Made by a program: the position numbers and the translations under genes. Under the pieces are notes generated by a model. It saw only the letters and a list, made by a program, of their open reading frames with translations. It searched no databases and was not told the origin of the DNA. DNA of 63,120 nucleotides, taken from contig JAUNCL010000013.1 in the NCBI GenBank assembly GCA_030535235.1, positions 2,370 through 65,489 on the forward strand, written 5' to 3'. This document shows, piece after piece, positions 17,859 through 25,194 of the stretch (position 1 is its first letter; every line of letters starts with the position of its first letter). The DNA is from Bacillota bacterium. Its GTDB lineage: Bacteria > Bacillota > Clostridia > Oscillospirales > Oscillospiraceae.

Positions 17859-17934
17859 GGCACGGCAGAAGGGACTCGAACCCCTGACCTACTGGTTCGT
17901 AGCCAGTTACTCTATCCAACTGAGCTACTGCCGC
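17858..17934 (-). tRNA. tRNA-Arg (anticodon ACG)
   Basis: A full cloverleaf of 77 nt including an encoded CCA. The acceptor stem GCGGCAG pairs with CTGCCGT (one G-U closing pair), the D arm contains AGCTCAGTTGGATAGAG, the anticodon stem ACTGG/CCAGT encloses CTACGAA giving anticodon ACG, and the T arm contains GGTTCGAGTCC. The discriminator base is G. It has its own promoter and terminator, so it is a single-gene transcript. Confidence 0.97.
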
Positions 17935-17964
17935 TTGTCGGTCGCTCTCGCTGACGACTATTGC

Positions 17965-17993
17965 ATAATACCACAGCTTTTCGAAAAATGCAA
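17965..17993 (-). promoter_or_regulatory. Promoter for tRNA-Arg
   Basis: Minus strand: TTGCAT (17988-17993), 17 nt, TATTAT (17965-17970), about 30 nt before the mature tRNA start. Confidence 0.75.
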
Positions 17994-18045
17994 GCACTTT
18001 TTTCATTTTTATGAAAAAATTTTTTAGGGGGCAAATCGGTCCCGG

Positions 18046-18078
18046 GAAAAGAGGCAGGGCCCCGGAAGCCGGGGCCCT
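18046..18078 (-). terminator. Terminator after the 52-residue Cys-rich peptide
   Basis: Perfect 10-bp GC-rich arms AGGGCCCCGG (18056-18065) and CCGGGGCCCT (18069-18078); on the minus strand it is followed by GCCTCTTTTCCC. Confidence 0.7.
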
Positions 18079-18087
18079 CGACATGGC

Positions 18088-18246
18088 TCAGCATCCGCAG
18101 CCGCAGTCGCAGCCGCAGTTGTTGTTGTTATTGTTGTTGCAGCCGCAGCCACAGGAGCCGATCCCGTTGTTGTTGCCGCAGCAGAAGATGATGATGAGAA
18201 TCAGGATGATCCACAGACAGCTGTTCCCGCCCCAATTATTCCACAT
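18088..18246 (-). CDS. 52-residue membrane peptide, Cys/Gly/Asn-rich
   Basis: A short ORF with a clear ribosome site (AGGAGG 9 nt before the ATG) and its own terminator. It starts MWNNWGGNSC, has a very hydrophobic stretch LWIILILIIIF (residues 11-21), then CCGNNNGIGSCGCGC, a run of seven Asn and CGCDCGCGC at the end. Eleven of the last thirty-one residues are cysteine. The pattern resembles small Clostridial Cys-rich proteins sometimes named after chorion proteins, and small spore-coat-type peptides. The function is unknown; a spore-surface or metal-binding role is inference only. Confidence 0.8.
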   Translation of the reverse strand: MWNNWGGNSCLWIILILIIIFCCGNNNGIGSCGCGCNNNNNNNCGCDCGCGC

Positions 18247-18326
18247 AAACAAGAACCTCCTAAAAAAGATGGAGACCGATTGGCGATCTCAGTCCATCTT
18301 ATGCGTCAGGTTCCCGGATGTGCGCC

Positions 18327-18941
18327 TCATCCCCGGGGATTTCCCCGGATGGTCAGGGTGGGCTTGCAGCACAGGTCCTCAATATCCGAAATGGTGGCGG
18401 CGGGGATCCGCAGGGCGCCGCCGCATTGGCCGCAGAAGAGCTCCACGGCGCTGTAGTTCACCTTGAGCTTCCACTCCCGGCAGCCGCAGGTGCAGGAGAT
18501 CCCGTCCCGCCGGCCAATGTCCCGAATCTCTCCCAAAATCTCCTCCATGACCAGGTCGTTGAGGAAGGTCCCCTGGGCGGCGGCGTTCTCCTCCATCCGG
18601 TCCACGGTCTCCTCCAGGCGGCGCATGGCGGCAAAGACCGGCTCCTCCTCCCCCACATAGCAGCAGTCCAGACCGGAGGCAGCGCAGGAAAAGGCCAGGG
18701 TCTTCTCCCCCAGGAAGGCCCGGGTGGAGCAGTCCACCGTGTGGGACTCCTTGCAGAAAAGGCAGGGAACGGTGAGCCGCACCCGGTCCCCCATCAGCTC
18801 GACCTCCAGGGAGGACTTGCCGCAGGGACAGGGCAGGCGGCTGCCCGAGGCGGCCAGCTGGAAGGCCGTGCGCTCCAAAATCACCGGCTGCCGGCACTCC
18901 GGACAGATGAACCCAATAAACCGTTTCGCATCCTGGATCAT
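18327..18941 (-). CDS. Zinc-ribbon (CpXC-like) protein
   Basis: A 204-residue protein of uncertain function with several paired cysteines: CPEC near residue 13, CPCG near 37, CLFC near 60, CTCGC near 150 and CGQCGG near 170. The N-terminal half resembles the CpXC domain, which probably binds zinc. The ATG at 18941 has GGAGGAAG five nt upstream and is preferred over an in-frame ATG at 18956. It has no membrane segment or signal peptide. It is divergent from the YfcE gene. Confidence 0.65.
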   Translation of the reverse strand: MIQDAKRFIGFICPECRQPVILERTAFQLAASGSRLPCPCGKSSLEVELMGDRVRLTVPCLFCKESHTVDCSTRAFLGEKTLAFSCAASGLDCCYVGEEEPVFAAMRRLEETVDRMEENAAAQGTFLNDLVMEEILGEIRDIGRRDGISCTCGCREWKLKVNYSAVELFCGQCGGALRIPAATISDIEDLCCKPTLTIRGNPRG

Positions 18942-19012
18942 AACTTCTTCCTCCATACTCGCTGTTTTATCTGCATTATACCACGGCTGTCCGGGTTTCG
19001 CAAACCCGCCCC

Positions 19013-19041
19013 TTGCCCTTTCTGCCAAAATCCGGTATACT
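19013..19041 (+). promoter_or_regulatory. Promoter for the YfcE-like gene
   Basis: TTGCCC (19013-19018), 17 nt, TATACT (19036-19041), 25 nt before the ATG. Confidence 0.6.
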
Positions 19042-19066
19042 GTCGCCAGGATATGAGGTGATACCC

Positions 19067-19612
19067 ATGAAACGACTGATCGCATCGGATCTCCACGGCT
19101 CCCGGTTTTACTGCGAAAAACTGCTGGACCTCTTTGCAAAGGAGCAGGCCGGGGAACTCATCCTGCTGGGGGATCTGGTCTTTTCCGGCTCCTACGACCC
19201 CCGGTTCCAGTTTGACCCCCAGGGGGTCATGGACCTGCTGAACAGCCGGGCGGACCGCATCCTCAGCGTGGAGGGCAACTGCGACTACGGCATCGGGGAT
19301 CTGAATCCCCGGTTCCCCTTCTTCCGAAAGTACAAGGTGGTGACCTGGGAGGGGCGGGAGGTCTTCCTGACCCACGGCCACCGGTATTCCCCCCGGAACC
19401 CACCTCCCATGGGGATGGCCCAGGTCCTCCTCTCCGGCCACACCCACATGCCCTCCTTCCAGCGGGTCAACGACCTACTGTGTGTCAACCCCGGCTCCGT
19501 GTCCCTGCCCCGGGGCGGCTCCCCCAACAGCTGCCTGCTGTGGGAGGATGGCCTGCTCCGCTGGCTCACCCTGGAGGGTGAGGAGTTCCACCGGGAGACC
19601 CTGCCCGAATGA
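19067..19612 (+). CDS. YfcE-type metallophosphodiesterase
   Basis: A 181-residue calcineurin-like phosphoesterase. All metal-site motifs are visible: SDLHGS near residue 7, GDLV near 34, GNCDYG near 67, THGHRYS near 100 and SGHTHMP near 123. The last two supply histidines. The size fits the YfcE/MJ0936 group, which hydrolyses phosphodiesters in vitro; the natural substrate is unknown. A GAGGTG ribosome site precedes the ATG. Confidence 0.88.
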   Translation: MKRLIASDLHGSRFYCEKLLDLFAKEQAGELILLGDLVFSGSYDPRFQFDPQGVMDLLNSRADRILSVEGNCDYGIGDLNPRFPFFRKYKVVTWEGREVFLTHGHRYSPRNPPPMGMAQVLLSGHTHMPSFQRVNDLLCVNPGSVSLPRGGSPNSCLLWEDGLLRWLTLEGEEFHRETLPE

Positions 19613-19616
19613 TGGA

Positions 19617-19653
19617 AAAACCGCCCTGACCTCTGCCGGTCAGGGCGGTTTTC
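19617..19653. terminator. Bidirectional terminator, YfcE / CofE-like genes
   Basis: Arms CCGCCCTGACC (19621-19631) and GGTCAGGGCGG (19638-19648) are flanked by AAAAA and TTTTC, so it can stop transcription from both sides. Confidence 0.85.
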
Positions 19654-19665
19654 ATTTGAGAAAGG

Positions 19666-20844
19666 TTACTCTGCGTAGTTTGTAAAGTAGTTCTGAATGA
19701 CGATGAAGGGAGTGCCCTTGTCGCCGGAGCCGGAGGTCAGGTCGCACAGGGAGCCCAGCAGGTCGGTGTACTGCCGGGGGGTAGTACCCTCGGAGCTCAT
19801 GCTGCCCACCAGGTCGGAATCCTTGCTCTGGATCTCCTTCCGGATGGCTGCCTTCAGCTCCTCGCCGGAGAGGTCGGAGAAGTCGTTGTCGGCCAGGAAC
19901 TTGATCTTCAGCTCATTGGGCCGGCCGGACAGGCCCTCGGTGTAGGCGGGAGAGACCACGGGGTCAGCCAGCTCCCAGATGCCGCCCACAGGGTCCTTGA
20001 AGGCGCCGTCGCCGTAGACCATGGCCTCCACCCGGATGCCTCGCTCGGCCAGGATCCGGGCCTGGATGCCGTCCACCACAGGCTGGCAGTCCCGGGGGAA
20101 GAGCTTCAGCTTGTCCTCGGTGGCCTTGTTGGAGCCCAGCAGACCGTACTTATCGTGGTACCCGCTGCCGTCCACGGGGGCGGACAGGATATCGGCCAGG
20201 GTGTAGACGGTCTTGCCCAGGGCCTTCAGCACGTCCCGGGTCTCGTTGCGGGTGTGGATATCACAGCAGAGGATGTTGTCGCACACGGTGGTGATATAGC
20301 GGGGATCGTTGGAGAAGAGGAAGGTTGCCTTGGCCCCCTCGGCCTCGATGACCTCCCGGTAGAAGTCCAGGTAGTTCACGCCGGTGAAGGGGTGGACGGG
20401 AGAGCCAAAGGTCTCGATGAAGTCGGCCTCCTGGTAGGAAGTGACCTCGCTGTACTTGTGGGGCACATAGGCGGAGCGGGCCATGAGGGGGTTGCCCACT
20501 TCGTCGTTGGGATAGCTGAAAAGGATCACCACTTCATCCACTGCCCGGGCGATGCCCTTCAGGCACATGGAAAAACGGTTGCGGCTGAGGATGGGGAACA
20601 CCAGGCCCACTTTCTTGGCCTCGTTGAACTTTGCCCGGATATCCTGGGCCACGTGGTTCACGGTCACATAGTTGCCCTGGGCCCGGGCCACCACGGACTC
20701 GGTGACGGCAATGATGTCGCGGTCCTTCAGGGTGTAGTTGTCCTCCTTTTCGGATGCGTACACGCTGCTCACAACGATATCTACGATGTCGTCGCCTTCA
20801 CGGATGATGGGGCCCTGGATGCCTCTGGAAATAACGCCTGCCAT
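19666..20844 (-). CDS. CofE-like (F420-0:glutamate ligase family) protein
   Basis: A 392-residue member of the coenzyme F420 gamma-glutamyl ligase family. True CofE adds glutamates to F420-0, but F420 synthesis is not expected in this kind of organism and no cofC, cofD or fbiC is seen here, so the real substrate is unknown. The N-terminal part (GPIIREGDDIVDIVVSS; DRDIIAVTESVVARAQGN) matches the family's nucleotide-binding region; VEAMVYGDGAFKDP lies near residue 285. It is longer than archaeal CofE (about 250), in line with the bacterial variants. It has its own promoter with a large palindrome in the leader. Confidence 0.8.
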   Translation of the reverse strand: MAGVISRGIQGPIIREGDDIVDIVVSSVYASEKEDNYTLKDRDIIAVTESVVARAQGNYVTVNHVAQDIRAKFNEAKKVGLVFPILSRNRFSMCLKGIARAVDEVVILFSYPNDEVGNPLMARSAYVPHKYSEVTSYQEADFIETFGSPVHPFTGVNYLDFYREVIEAEGAKATFLFSNDPRYITTVCDNILCCDIHTRNETRDVLKALGKTVYTLADILSAPVDGSGYHDKYGLLGSNKATEDKLKLFPRDCQPVVDGIQARILAERGIRVEAMVYGDGAFKDPVGGIWELADPVVSPAYTEGLSGRPNELKIKFLADNDFSDLSGEELKAAIRKEIQSKDSDLVGSMSSEGTTPRQYTDLLGSLCDLTSGSGDKGTPFIVIQNYFTNYAE

Positions 20845-20882
20845 GGTCAGTCCTCCAATATCATATATTCACGGGAGTGTTC

Positions 20883-20909
20883 TATCACAGAGAAAATTTC
20901 CCTGTGATA
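20883..20909. repeat. 27-nt near-perfect palindrome in the CofE-like leader
   Basis: TATCACAG (20883-20890) and CTGTGATA (20902-20909) are perfect inverted arms; inside, GAAA/TTTC continue the symmetry with one mismatch pair. It lies about 20-47 nt downstream of the expected transcription start and about 40 nt before the gene. It could be a repressor operator or an RNA hairpin; there is no T-run, so it is not a terminator. Confidence 0.7.
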
Positions 20910-20937
20910 TTGTTTCATACAAAAAATTACCGAAGAT

Positions 20938-20966
20938 ATTATACTCGCTAATAGCCTGAATAACAA
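20938..20966 (-). promoter_or_regulatory. Promoter for the CofE-like gene
   Basis: Minus strand: TTGTTA (20961-20966), 17 nt, TATAAT (20938-20943). Confidence 0.75.
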
Positions 20967-21009
20967 GTCCCAATTTTACAGGAATCCCCCTCCAGGGAAA
21001 AAATTCGCC

Positions 21010-21038
21010 TTGCGGGCAGACCATGCTTCCTGTATAAT
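21010..21038 (+). promoter_or_regulatory. Promoter for the radical SAM gene
   Basis: TTGCGG (21010-21015), 17 nt, TATAAT (21033-21038), about 44 nt before the start codon. Confidence 0.7.
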
Positions 21039-21081
21039 ATCACCATCAAAACAGATTCTATTATGTAAAGGAGGACTGAGC

Positions 21082-22209
21082 TTGAAGAACATCACTCCCT
21101 ACGCAGGCTTTGAGCTGGGCCCCATCCGTCCCCCCAGCGAGGCCTACAGCCTGCTGCTGCGCATCAACCGCGGCTGCGGGTGGAACAAGTGCCGCTTCTG
21201 CGGCTTTTACCGGGACATCCCTTTCAGCATCCGCACCGCCGATGACATCAAGAAGGACATCGACCGCATCAAATACTGGGTGGACGTCTTTCAGGGCCGG
21301 ATCGCCCAGGCGGGCAACCCCCAGACCGAGGGGGAGCAGGAGGCCTGCTACATGGCCTACAACTGGATCCAGAGCGGCATGCAGTCGGTCTTTTTCCAGG
21401 ACGCCAACAGCATCTTGATGAATCCCGACGGCATGATCGAGGTGCTGGAGTACCTGAAGGCCACCTTCCCCCAGATCCGGCGCATCACTTCCTATGCCCG
21501 GTCGGACACCATCAACCGGCTGAGCCTGGAGCGGCTCACCCGCTACCGGGAGCTGGGGCTGAACCGGTTCCACATCGGTCTTGAGACCGGCAACGACTAT
21601 ATTCTAAAACTCATGAACAAGGGGGTGGACAAGGCCGCCCAGATCCGGGCCGGCATCAAGGCCAAGGCAGCCGGCATCGAGATCAACGAGTTCTACATGC
21701 CCAACATGGGCGGCCGGGAATACGCCCGGGAGAGCGCCCTGGACACCGCCGATGTGATGAACCAGGTGAACCCCGACTTCATCCGCATCCGTTCCATGGC
21801 CCTGGCCGAGAACCTGGAGATGTACGAGGATTACCGCTCCGGCCTGCTGACCCGCCCCAACGATATCGAGACCATCCAGGAGATCCGTCTGTTCATCGAA
21901 AACCTCCACGGCATCACCAGCGTGGTGGACAGCGACCACATCCTGAACATCCTCCTGGAGCTCCGGGGCAAGCTGCCCGGGGACAAGGACCAGATGCTGG
22001 CCACCATTGACCGGTTCCTGGACCTGCCCGAGGACACCCAGAACATTTTCCGTCTGGGCCGGCGCATCGGGGTCATGAGTCACATGCAGGACCTGAACAA
22101 CCAGATCCTGGTGGACAAGGTCAAGCAGACCATGGACCGCAGCGGCATCGACAAAACCAACATCGACGCGGTCTGCGACCAGCTGATGATCCGCTGTATC
22201 CCCATTTAA
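21082..22209 (+). CDS. Radical SAM protein with CX4CX2C cluster motif
   Basis: A 375-residue radical SAM enzyme of unknown reaction. The cluster motif is NRGCGWNKCRFCGFYRD near residue 31, with spacing CX4CX2C rather than the usual CX3CX2C. The following order (FQDANSILM, then RFHIGLETGNDYILKLMNKGV, then EINEFYMPNMGG) resembles HemN/Elp3-like radical SAM cores. TTG at 21082 is the best start: AAAGGAGG lies 8 nt upstream, and no ATG fits. It has its own promoter and a very strong terminator. Confidence 0.85.
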   Translation: MKNITPYAGFELGPIRPPSEAYSLLLRINRGCGWNKCRFCGFYRDIPFSIRTADDIKKDIDRIKYWVDVFQGRIAQAGNPQTEGEQEACYMAYNWIQSGMQSVFFQDANSILMNPDGMIEVLEYLKATFPQIRRITSYARSDTINRLSLERLTRYRELGLNRFHIGLETGNDYILKLMNKGVDKAAQIRAGIKAKAAGIEINEFYMPNMGGREYARESALDTADVMNQVNPDFIRIRSMALAENLEMYEDYRSGLLTRPNDIETIQEIRLFIENLHGITSVVDSDHILNILLELRGKLPGDKDQMLATIDRFLDLPEDTQNIFRLGRRIGVMSHMQDLNNQILVDKVKQTMDRSGIDKTNIDAVCDQLMIRCIPI

Positions 22210-22226
22210 CGCGGTATCCCCATAGG

Positions 22227-22288
22227 AAGAAGCCCCCCACCTCCACGGCCCTATAGGGCCGTGGAGGTGGGGGCTTCTTTTCTTTTTT
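22227..22288 (+). terminator. Very long terminator hairpin
   Basis: A stem of over 20 bp centred on CCCTATAGGG (22249-22258), with arms built on GAAGCCCC/CACCTCCACGG, ends in TTCTTTTCTTTTTT. It closes the radical SAM transcript. Confidence 0.92.
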
Positions 22289-22299
22289 CGACAAAGCTC

Positions 22300-22328
22300 T
22301 TGCCTTTTCTGGTTATTTTCGCTAAAAT
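22300..22328 (+). promoter_or_regulatory. Promoter for the exported protein pair
   Basis: TTGCCT (22300-22305), 17 nt, TAAAAT (22323-22328), just before an AAGGAGG ribosome site. Confidence 0.65.
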
Positions 22329-22350
22329 ATAAAAAGTAAGGAGGATTTTT

Positions 22351-22857
22351 ATGGCAAAACATTCCAATCTCTTGCTGGCGCTCCTGACGGTGGTTACCTG
22401 CCTTTCCGTATGCACCGCCCTCTGGGCCCTCTCTAACCAGGAGCCGGACCCGGTACTCCCGCCGGATGAACTCCCCGCCGCCGAGGAAAACGCCGTCCCC
22501 ACCGGGGATGACAACGGGGAGAAAATGGACCAACCGGAAGGGGGCGGCGCTGTGAACCTCACTTATTCGGATCAGGTCACGATTTCCCTCTCTGAGGGGA
22601 CGGCCCAGCTTTCCTTCTCCAACCCCTCCCGCTCCAACCAGAGTATGGTGCTGGAGATCGTGATTCAGGGAACCACAGTGGTCCAATCCGGGGCTCTGGT
22701 CCCCGGAACCCAGGTGGAGACCCTTCCCCTGCTGGACACCGCCAAGCTGTCTCCCGGCGGATACGAGGGGAAGTTCCAAGTGACGTTTTATGACGAAAAC
22801 GGCGCTCAGGCTTTGCTGAACACAGAGATCCCCATTTCGATTACGGTCACAGAGTAA
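22351..22857 (+). CDS. Exported or membrane-anchored protein, unknown
   Basis: A 168-residue protein with an N-terminal hydrophobic signal (residues 6-28, LLLALLTVVTCLSVCTALWAL), a Pro/Glu/Asp-rich linker (about 30-65) and a beta-rich domain (about 68-168) resembling an immunoglobulin-like fold. No family is recognised. AAGGAGG precedes the ATG. The stop is followed 17 nt later by the start of a second exported protein, so the two form an operon. Confidence 0.75.
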   Translation: MAKHSNLLLALLTVVTCLSVCTALWALSNQEPDPVLPPDELPAAEENAVPTGDDNGEKMDQPEGGGAVNLTYSDQVTISLSEGTAQLSFSNPSRSNQSMVLEIVIQGTTVVQSGALVPGTQVETLPLLDTAKLSPGGYEGKFQVTFYDENGAQALLNTEIPISITVTE

Positions 22858-22874
22858 TGTCAGGAGGTCATGAT

Positions 22875-23432
22875 ATGAAAAAATTGCTTATCGTGTGTAT
22901 GTCAGTCGTTTTGATGCTGAGTTTGTCGGTGACGGTGTGGGCAGCTGCTTCTTATTCATACGGCGTAGGTTTGGATTCGAAGGAAATTCCCGTAACAGCG
23001 AAATATGTAGCTGCCAGTGAAGCAGATGTCGTTTACAGCGTTGATATTTCTTGGGGAAGTATGGAATTTACTTACACGGCAGGAAAGGCTGTTTGGAATC
23101 CCGTTAACCATACATATGATACATCTAATACATCCACCGCAGTTTGGGCCTGTGAAAATGACGCAAATAAAATCACCGTCATAAATCATTCCAATGCTGA
23201 TGTATCTTGCGATCTTACCTATGATAAAGAAATTGACTCCGTAACCGGAGTATTTGATAGTAATTCATATTCTTTTCCTTCTGCTTCTAATCAAAGCTAT
23301 TTGGGCAATCAAAATGCGGAAGCTCTCAAATTTAACGCTTATTTGACTTTATCCGGTACGCTTGACTCTACAACAACTACCGCAACACAGGTAGGTACAA
23401 TTATTGTCACAATATCTTCTATTTCAGAATAG
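22875..23432 (+). CDS. Secreted beta-rich protein, unknown
   Basis: A 185-residue protein with a classical signal peptide (MKKLLIVCMSVVLMLSLS, likely cut after VWA near residue 25). The mature part is rich in Ser, Thr, Asn and Tyr and looks beta-stranded; the VYSVDISWGSMEFTYTA segment (near residue 54) is seen in many small exported proteins of gut Firmicutes, probably surface or pilin-like. CAGGAGGT precedes the ATG. Base composition falls sharply here compared with both neighbours, suggesting recent gain. It ends convergently with sigE, 25 nt away. Confidence 0.72.
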   Translation: MKKLLIVCMSVVLMLSLSVTVWAAASYSYGVGLDSKEIPVTAKYVAASEADVVYSVDISWGSMEFTYTAGKAVWNPVNHTYDTSNTSTAVWACENDANKITVINHSNADVSCDLTYDKEIDSVTGVFDSNSYSFPSASNQSYLGNQNAEALKFNAYLTLSGTLDSTTTTATQVGTIIVTISSISE

Positions 23433-23457
23433 TATACTCTCCTGACAGCTGCGTTCC

Positions 23458-24189
23458 TCACGGCACCTCCGTCACCTTTAAAATCTCCCGTTTCAGGCGG
23501 GAGATGATCCGCTTTTCCAATCGGGAAATGTAGGACTGGGAGATGCCCATCCGCTCGGCCACCTCCTTCTGGGTGTGCTCCCGGCGTCCTCCCAGGCCGA
23601 ACCGCAGGGTGATGATCTCCCGCTCCCGGTCATTGAGCTTCTCCAGGGCGTCGGCCAGCATCTGCCGGTCGGCGTCCTCCTCCATGGGCTTGATGACCAG
23701 GTCGCTCTCCGTCCCCAGGATATCCGACAGCAACAGCTCATTGCCGTTCCAGTCGGTGCTCAGAGGCTCGTCAAAGGGGACCTCGCTCTTGAGGGAGGCC
23801 GTTTTTCGCAGGTGCATGAGGATCTCGTTCTCGATGCACCGGGAGGCATAGGTGGCCAGCTTGATGTTTTTCGCCGGCTTGTAGGTCCCCACCGCCTTGA
23901 TGAGGCCGATGGTCCCGATGGAGATGAGGTCCTCGATCCCCACCCCTGTGTTCTCAAAACGCCGGGCGATGTAGACCACCAGGCGCAGGTTGTGCTCGAT
24001 GAGGGCCGAGGACGCGCTTTGATCCCCTTGGGACAGACGGGCGATAAGGGCTGCCTCCTCCTCCCGGCTCAAAGGGGCCGGCAGCACGTCGCTGCCGCCG
24101 ATGTACATAACCTTGCCCGGCCGCCACAGCCGCCGCCGAACCAGAAACCCCCGCAAGGCCCAGACCCATTTCCTCCAGATCTCCTTCAT
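23458..24189 (-). CDS. sigE: Sporulation sigma factor E precursor
   Basis: A 243-residue pro-sigma-E, the first mother-cell sigma factor of sporulation. The N-terminal hydrophobic/basic pro-sequence ends at [13 protein letters not shown], equivalent to the cleavage region cut by SpoIIGA in Bacillus. Region 2 is [16 protein letters not shown] and [13 protein letters not shown] (about 65-100), and region 4 has the helix-turn-helix [22 protein letters not shown] (about 205-227). It lies 18 nt after spoIIGA in the classical order. Unlike Bacillus, sigG does not follow; the next gene is convergent. Confidence 0.96.
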   Translation of the reverse strand: MKEIWRKWVWALRGFLVRRRLWRPGKVMYIGGSDVLPAPLSREEEAALIARLSQGDQSASSALIEHNLRLVVYIARRFENTGVGIEDLISIGTIGLIKAVGTYKPAKNIKLATYASRCIENEILMHLRKTASLKSEVPFDEPLSTDWNGNELLLSDILGTESDLVIKPMEEDADRQMLADALEKLNDREREIITLRFGLGGRREHTQKEVAERMGISQSYISRLEKRIISRLKREILKVTEVP

Positions 24190-24207
24190 GGTGCATAACT
24201 CCTTCCT

Positions 24208-25065
24208 CTATCCTTCCCCGCCGATCAGGGCACAGTATCCCCCGCCGTCAGAGACCGGCGTGGGCGATAACGCCGTCAGGCAGTTGCGATAGGCCCGCTT
24301 TCCATACTCCGCCCGGTCCACCCGCAGGGCCAGCAGCATCCCGCACTCCACCCCCACCGCCCGATAGGGCAGCAGCTGGAGCCGCAGACCACCGGCCCGG
24401 CCTTCCAGCTCCCGCAAAAGGGCTACCGGGTCGGACAGCCCGGCCCGGGCCGGAAAGAGCTCCGGCACCAGCTCCCGCAGCTTTTCCCCCTCCACCACCA
24501 CCACCGGGCGGCCGGTGAGAGGGTCCTGGAGGGTATTGCCCGTGTCCCGCAGGGCCAGAAGGGTCACCGTCCTCCCCCGGTGGGAGAGGCGCAGCTCTTC
24601 CAGCTCCCCGGCGGTGCGGGTGTGGGCAAACTGCCCCCGCAGCAACAGAGACAGGCAGCCGTAGCTGAGAGCGGCCGCCACCAAAATTCCACGCATCCCC
24701 AGGGAAGGCCCCAGGAACCCCGCCTGTCCTCCCCCGCTCCCCCGGGCCATGGACAGGAGCAGAAGCCCCCCGCCGAAGGCGCAGGAGAGCACCAGGAACA
24801 GCCCTCCGGTCCGCAGCATACGCTCCGAGCGGCCAAAGGCCGCCAGGACCATGACCACAGCCCCCGCCGCCTTGCAGGCCGGGTGCTCCAGAAAGCCCCA
24901 GGCAGGCAGGAGAGCCAGCCCCGCATAGGCTGTCCCCAGGGCACTGCCCAGGGCATACCGCCAGCGGACCATGGGCTCTCCATCCAGTTTGCCGGCGCAG
25001 GCCAGGAGCAGATAGTTCACGACGAAGTTCATCCCCAGATAGGCGTCCAGATAGAGGACCGTCAT
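24208..25065 (-). CDS. spoIIGA: SpoIIGA, sigma-E processing peptidase
   Basis: A 285-residue membrane aspartic peptidase that activates pro-sigma-E. The N-terminal half has about five membrane segments (from YLDAYLGMNFVVNYLLLACAG to about residue 150). The C-terminal soluble domain carries the catalytic motif LRDTGNTLQDPLTGRPV near residue 175, with the active Asp in Asp-Thr-Gly. The ATG at 25065 gives the family-typical start MTVLYLDAYLG and has GGGAGGGG upstream. It is paired with sigE. Confidence 0.94.
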   Translation of the reverse strand: MTVLYLDAYLGMNFVVNYLLLACAGKLDGEPMVRWRYALGSALGTAYAGLALLPAWGFLEHPACKAAGAVVMVLAAFGRSERMLRTGGLFLVLSCAFGGGLLLLSMARGSGGGQAGFLGPSLGMRGILVAAALSYGCLSLLLRGQFAHTRTAGELEELRLSHRGRTVTLLALRDTGNTLQDPLTGRPVVVVEGEKLRELVPELFPARAGLSDPVALLRELEGRAGGLRLQLLPYRAVGVECGMLLALRVDRAEYGKRAYRNCLTALSPTPVSDGGGYCALIGGEG

Positions 25066-25129
25066 AGACCACCCCTCCCCCTGCCGGTTGTCTCCCATCG
25101 CGGCCATTATAAGGCCATGCCCCTTCAAA

Positions 25130-25179
25130 AAAGGTCAGAAGGAGGGCGGGACCAAAAAGTTTGTCCCGCCCTCCTTCTG
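25130..25179 (-). terminator. Terminator after the HIBADH-family gene
   Basis: Perfect 17-bp arms at 25136-25152 and 25163-25179; on the minus strand the stem is followed by ACCTTTTTTG. It separates the dehydrogenase from spoIIGA. Confidence 0.88.
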
Positions 25180-25194
25180 TATCCTATGGTATGC

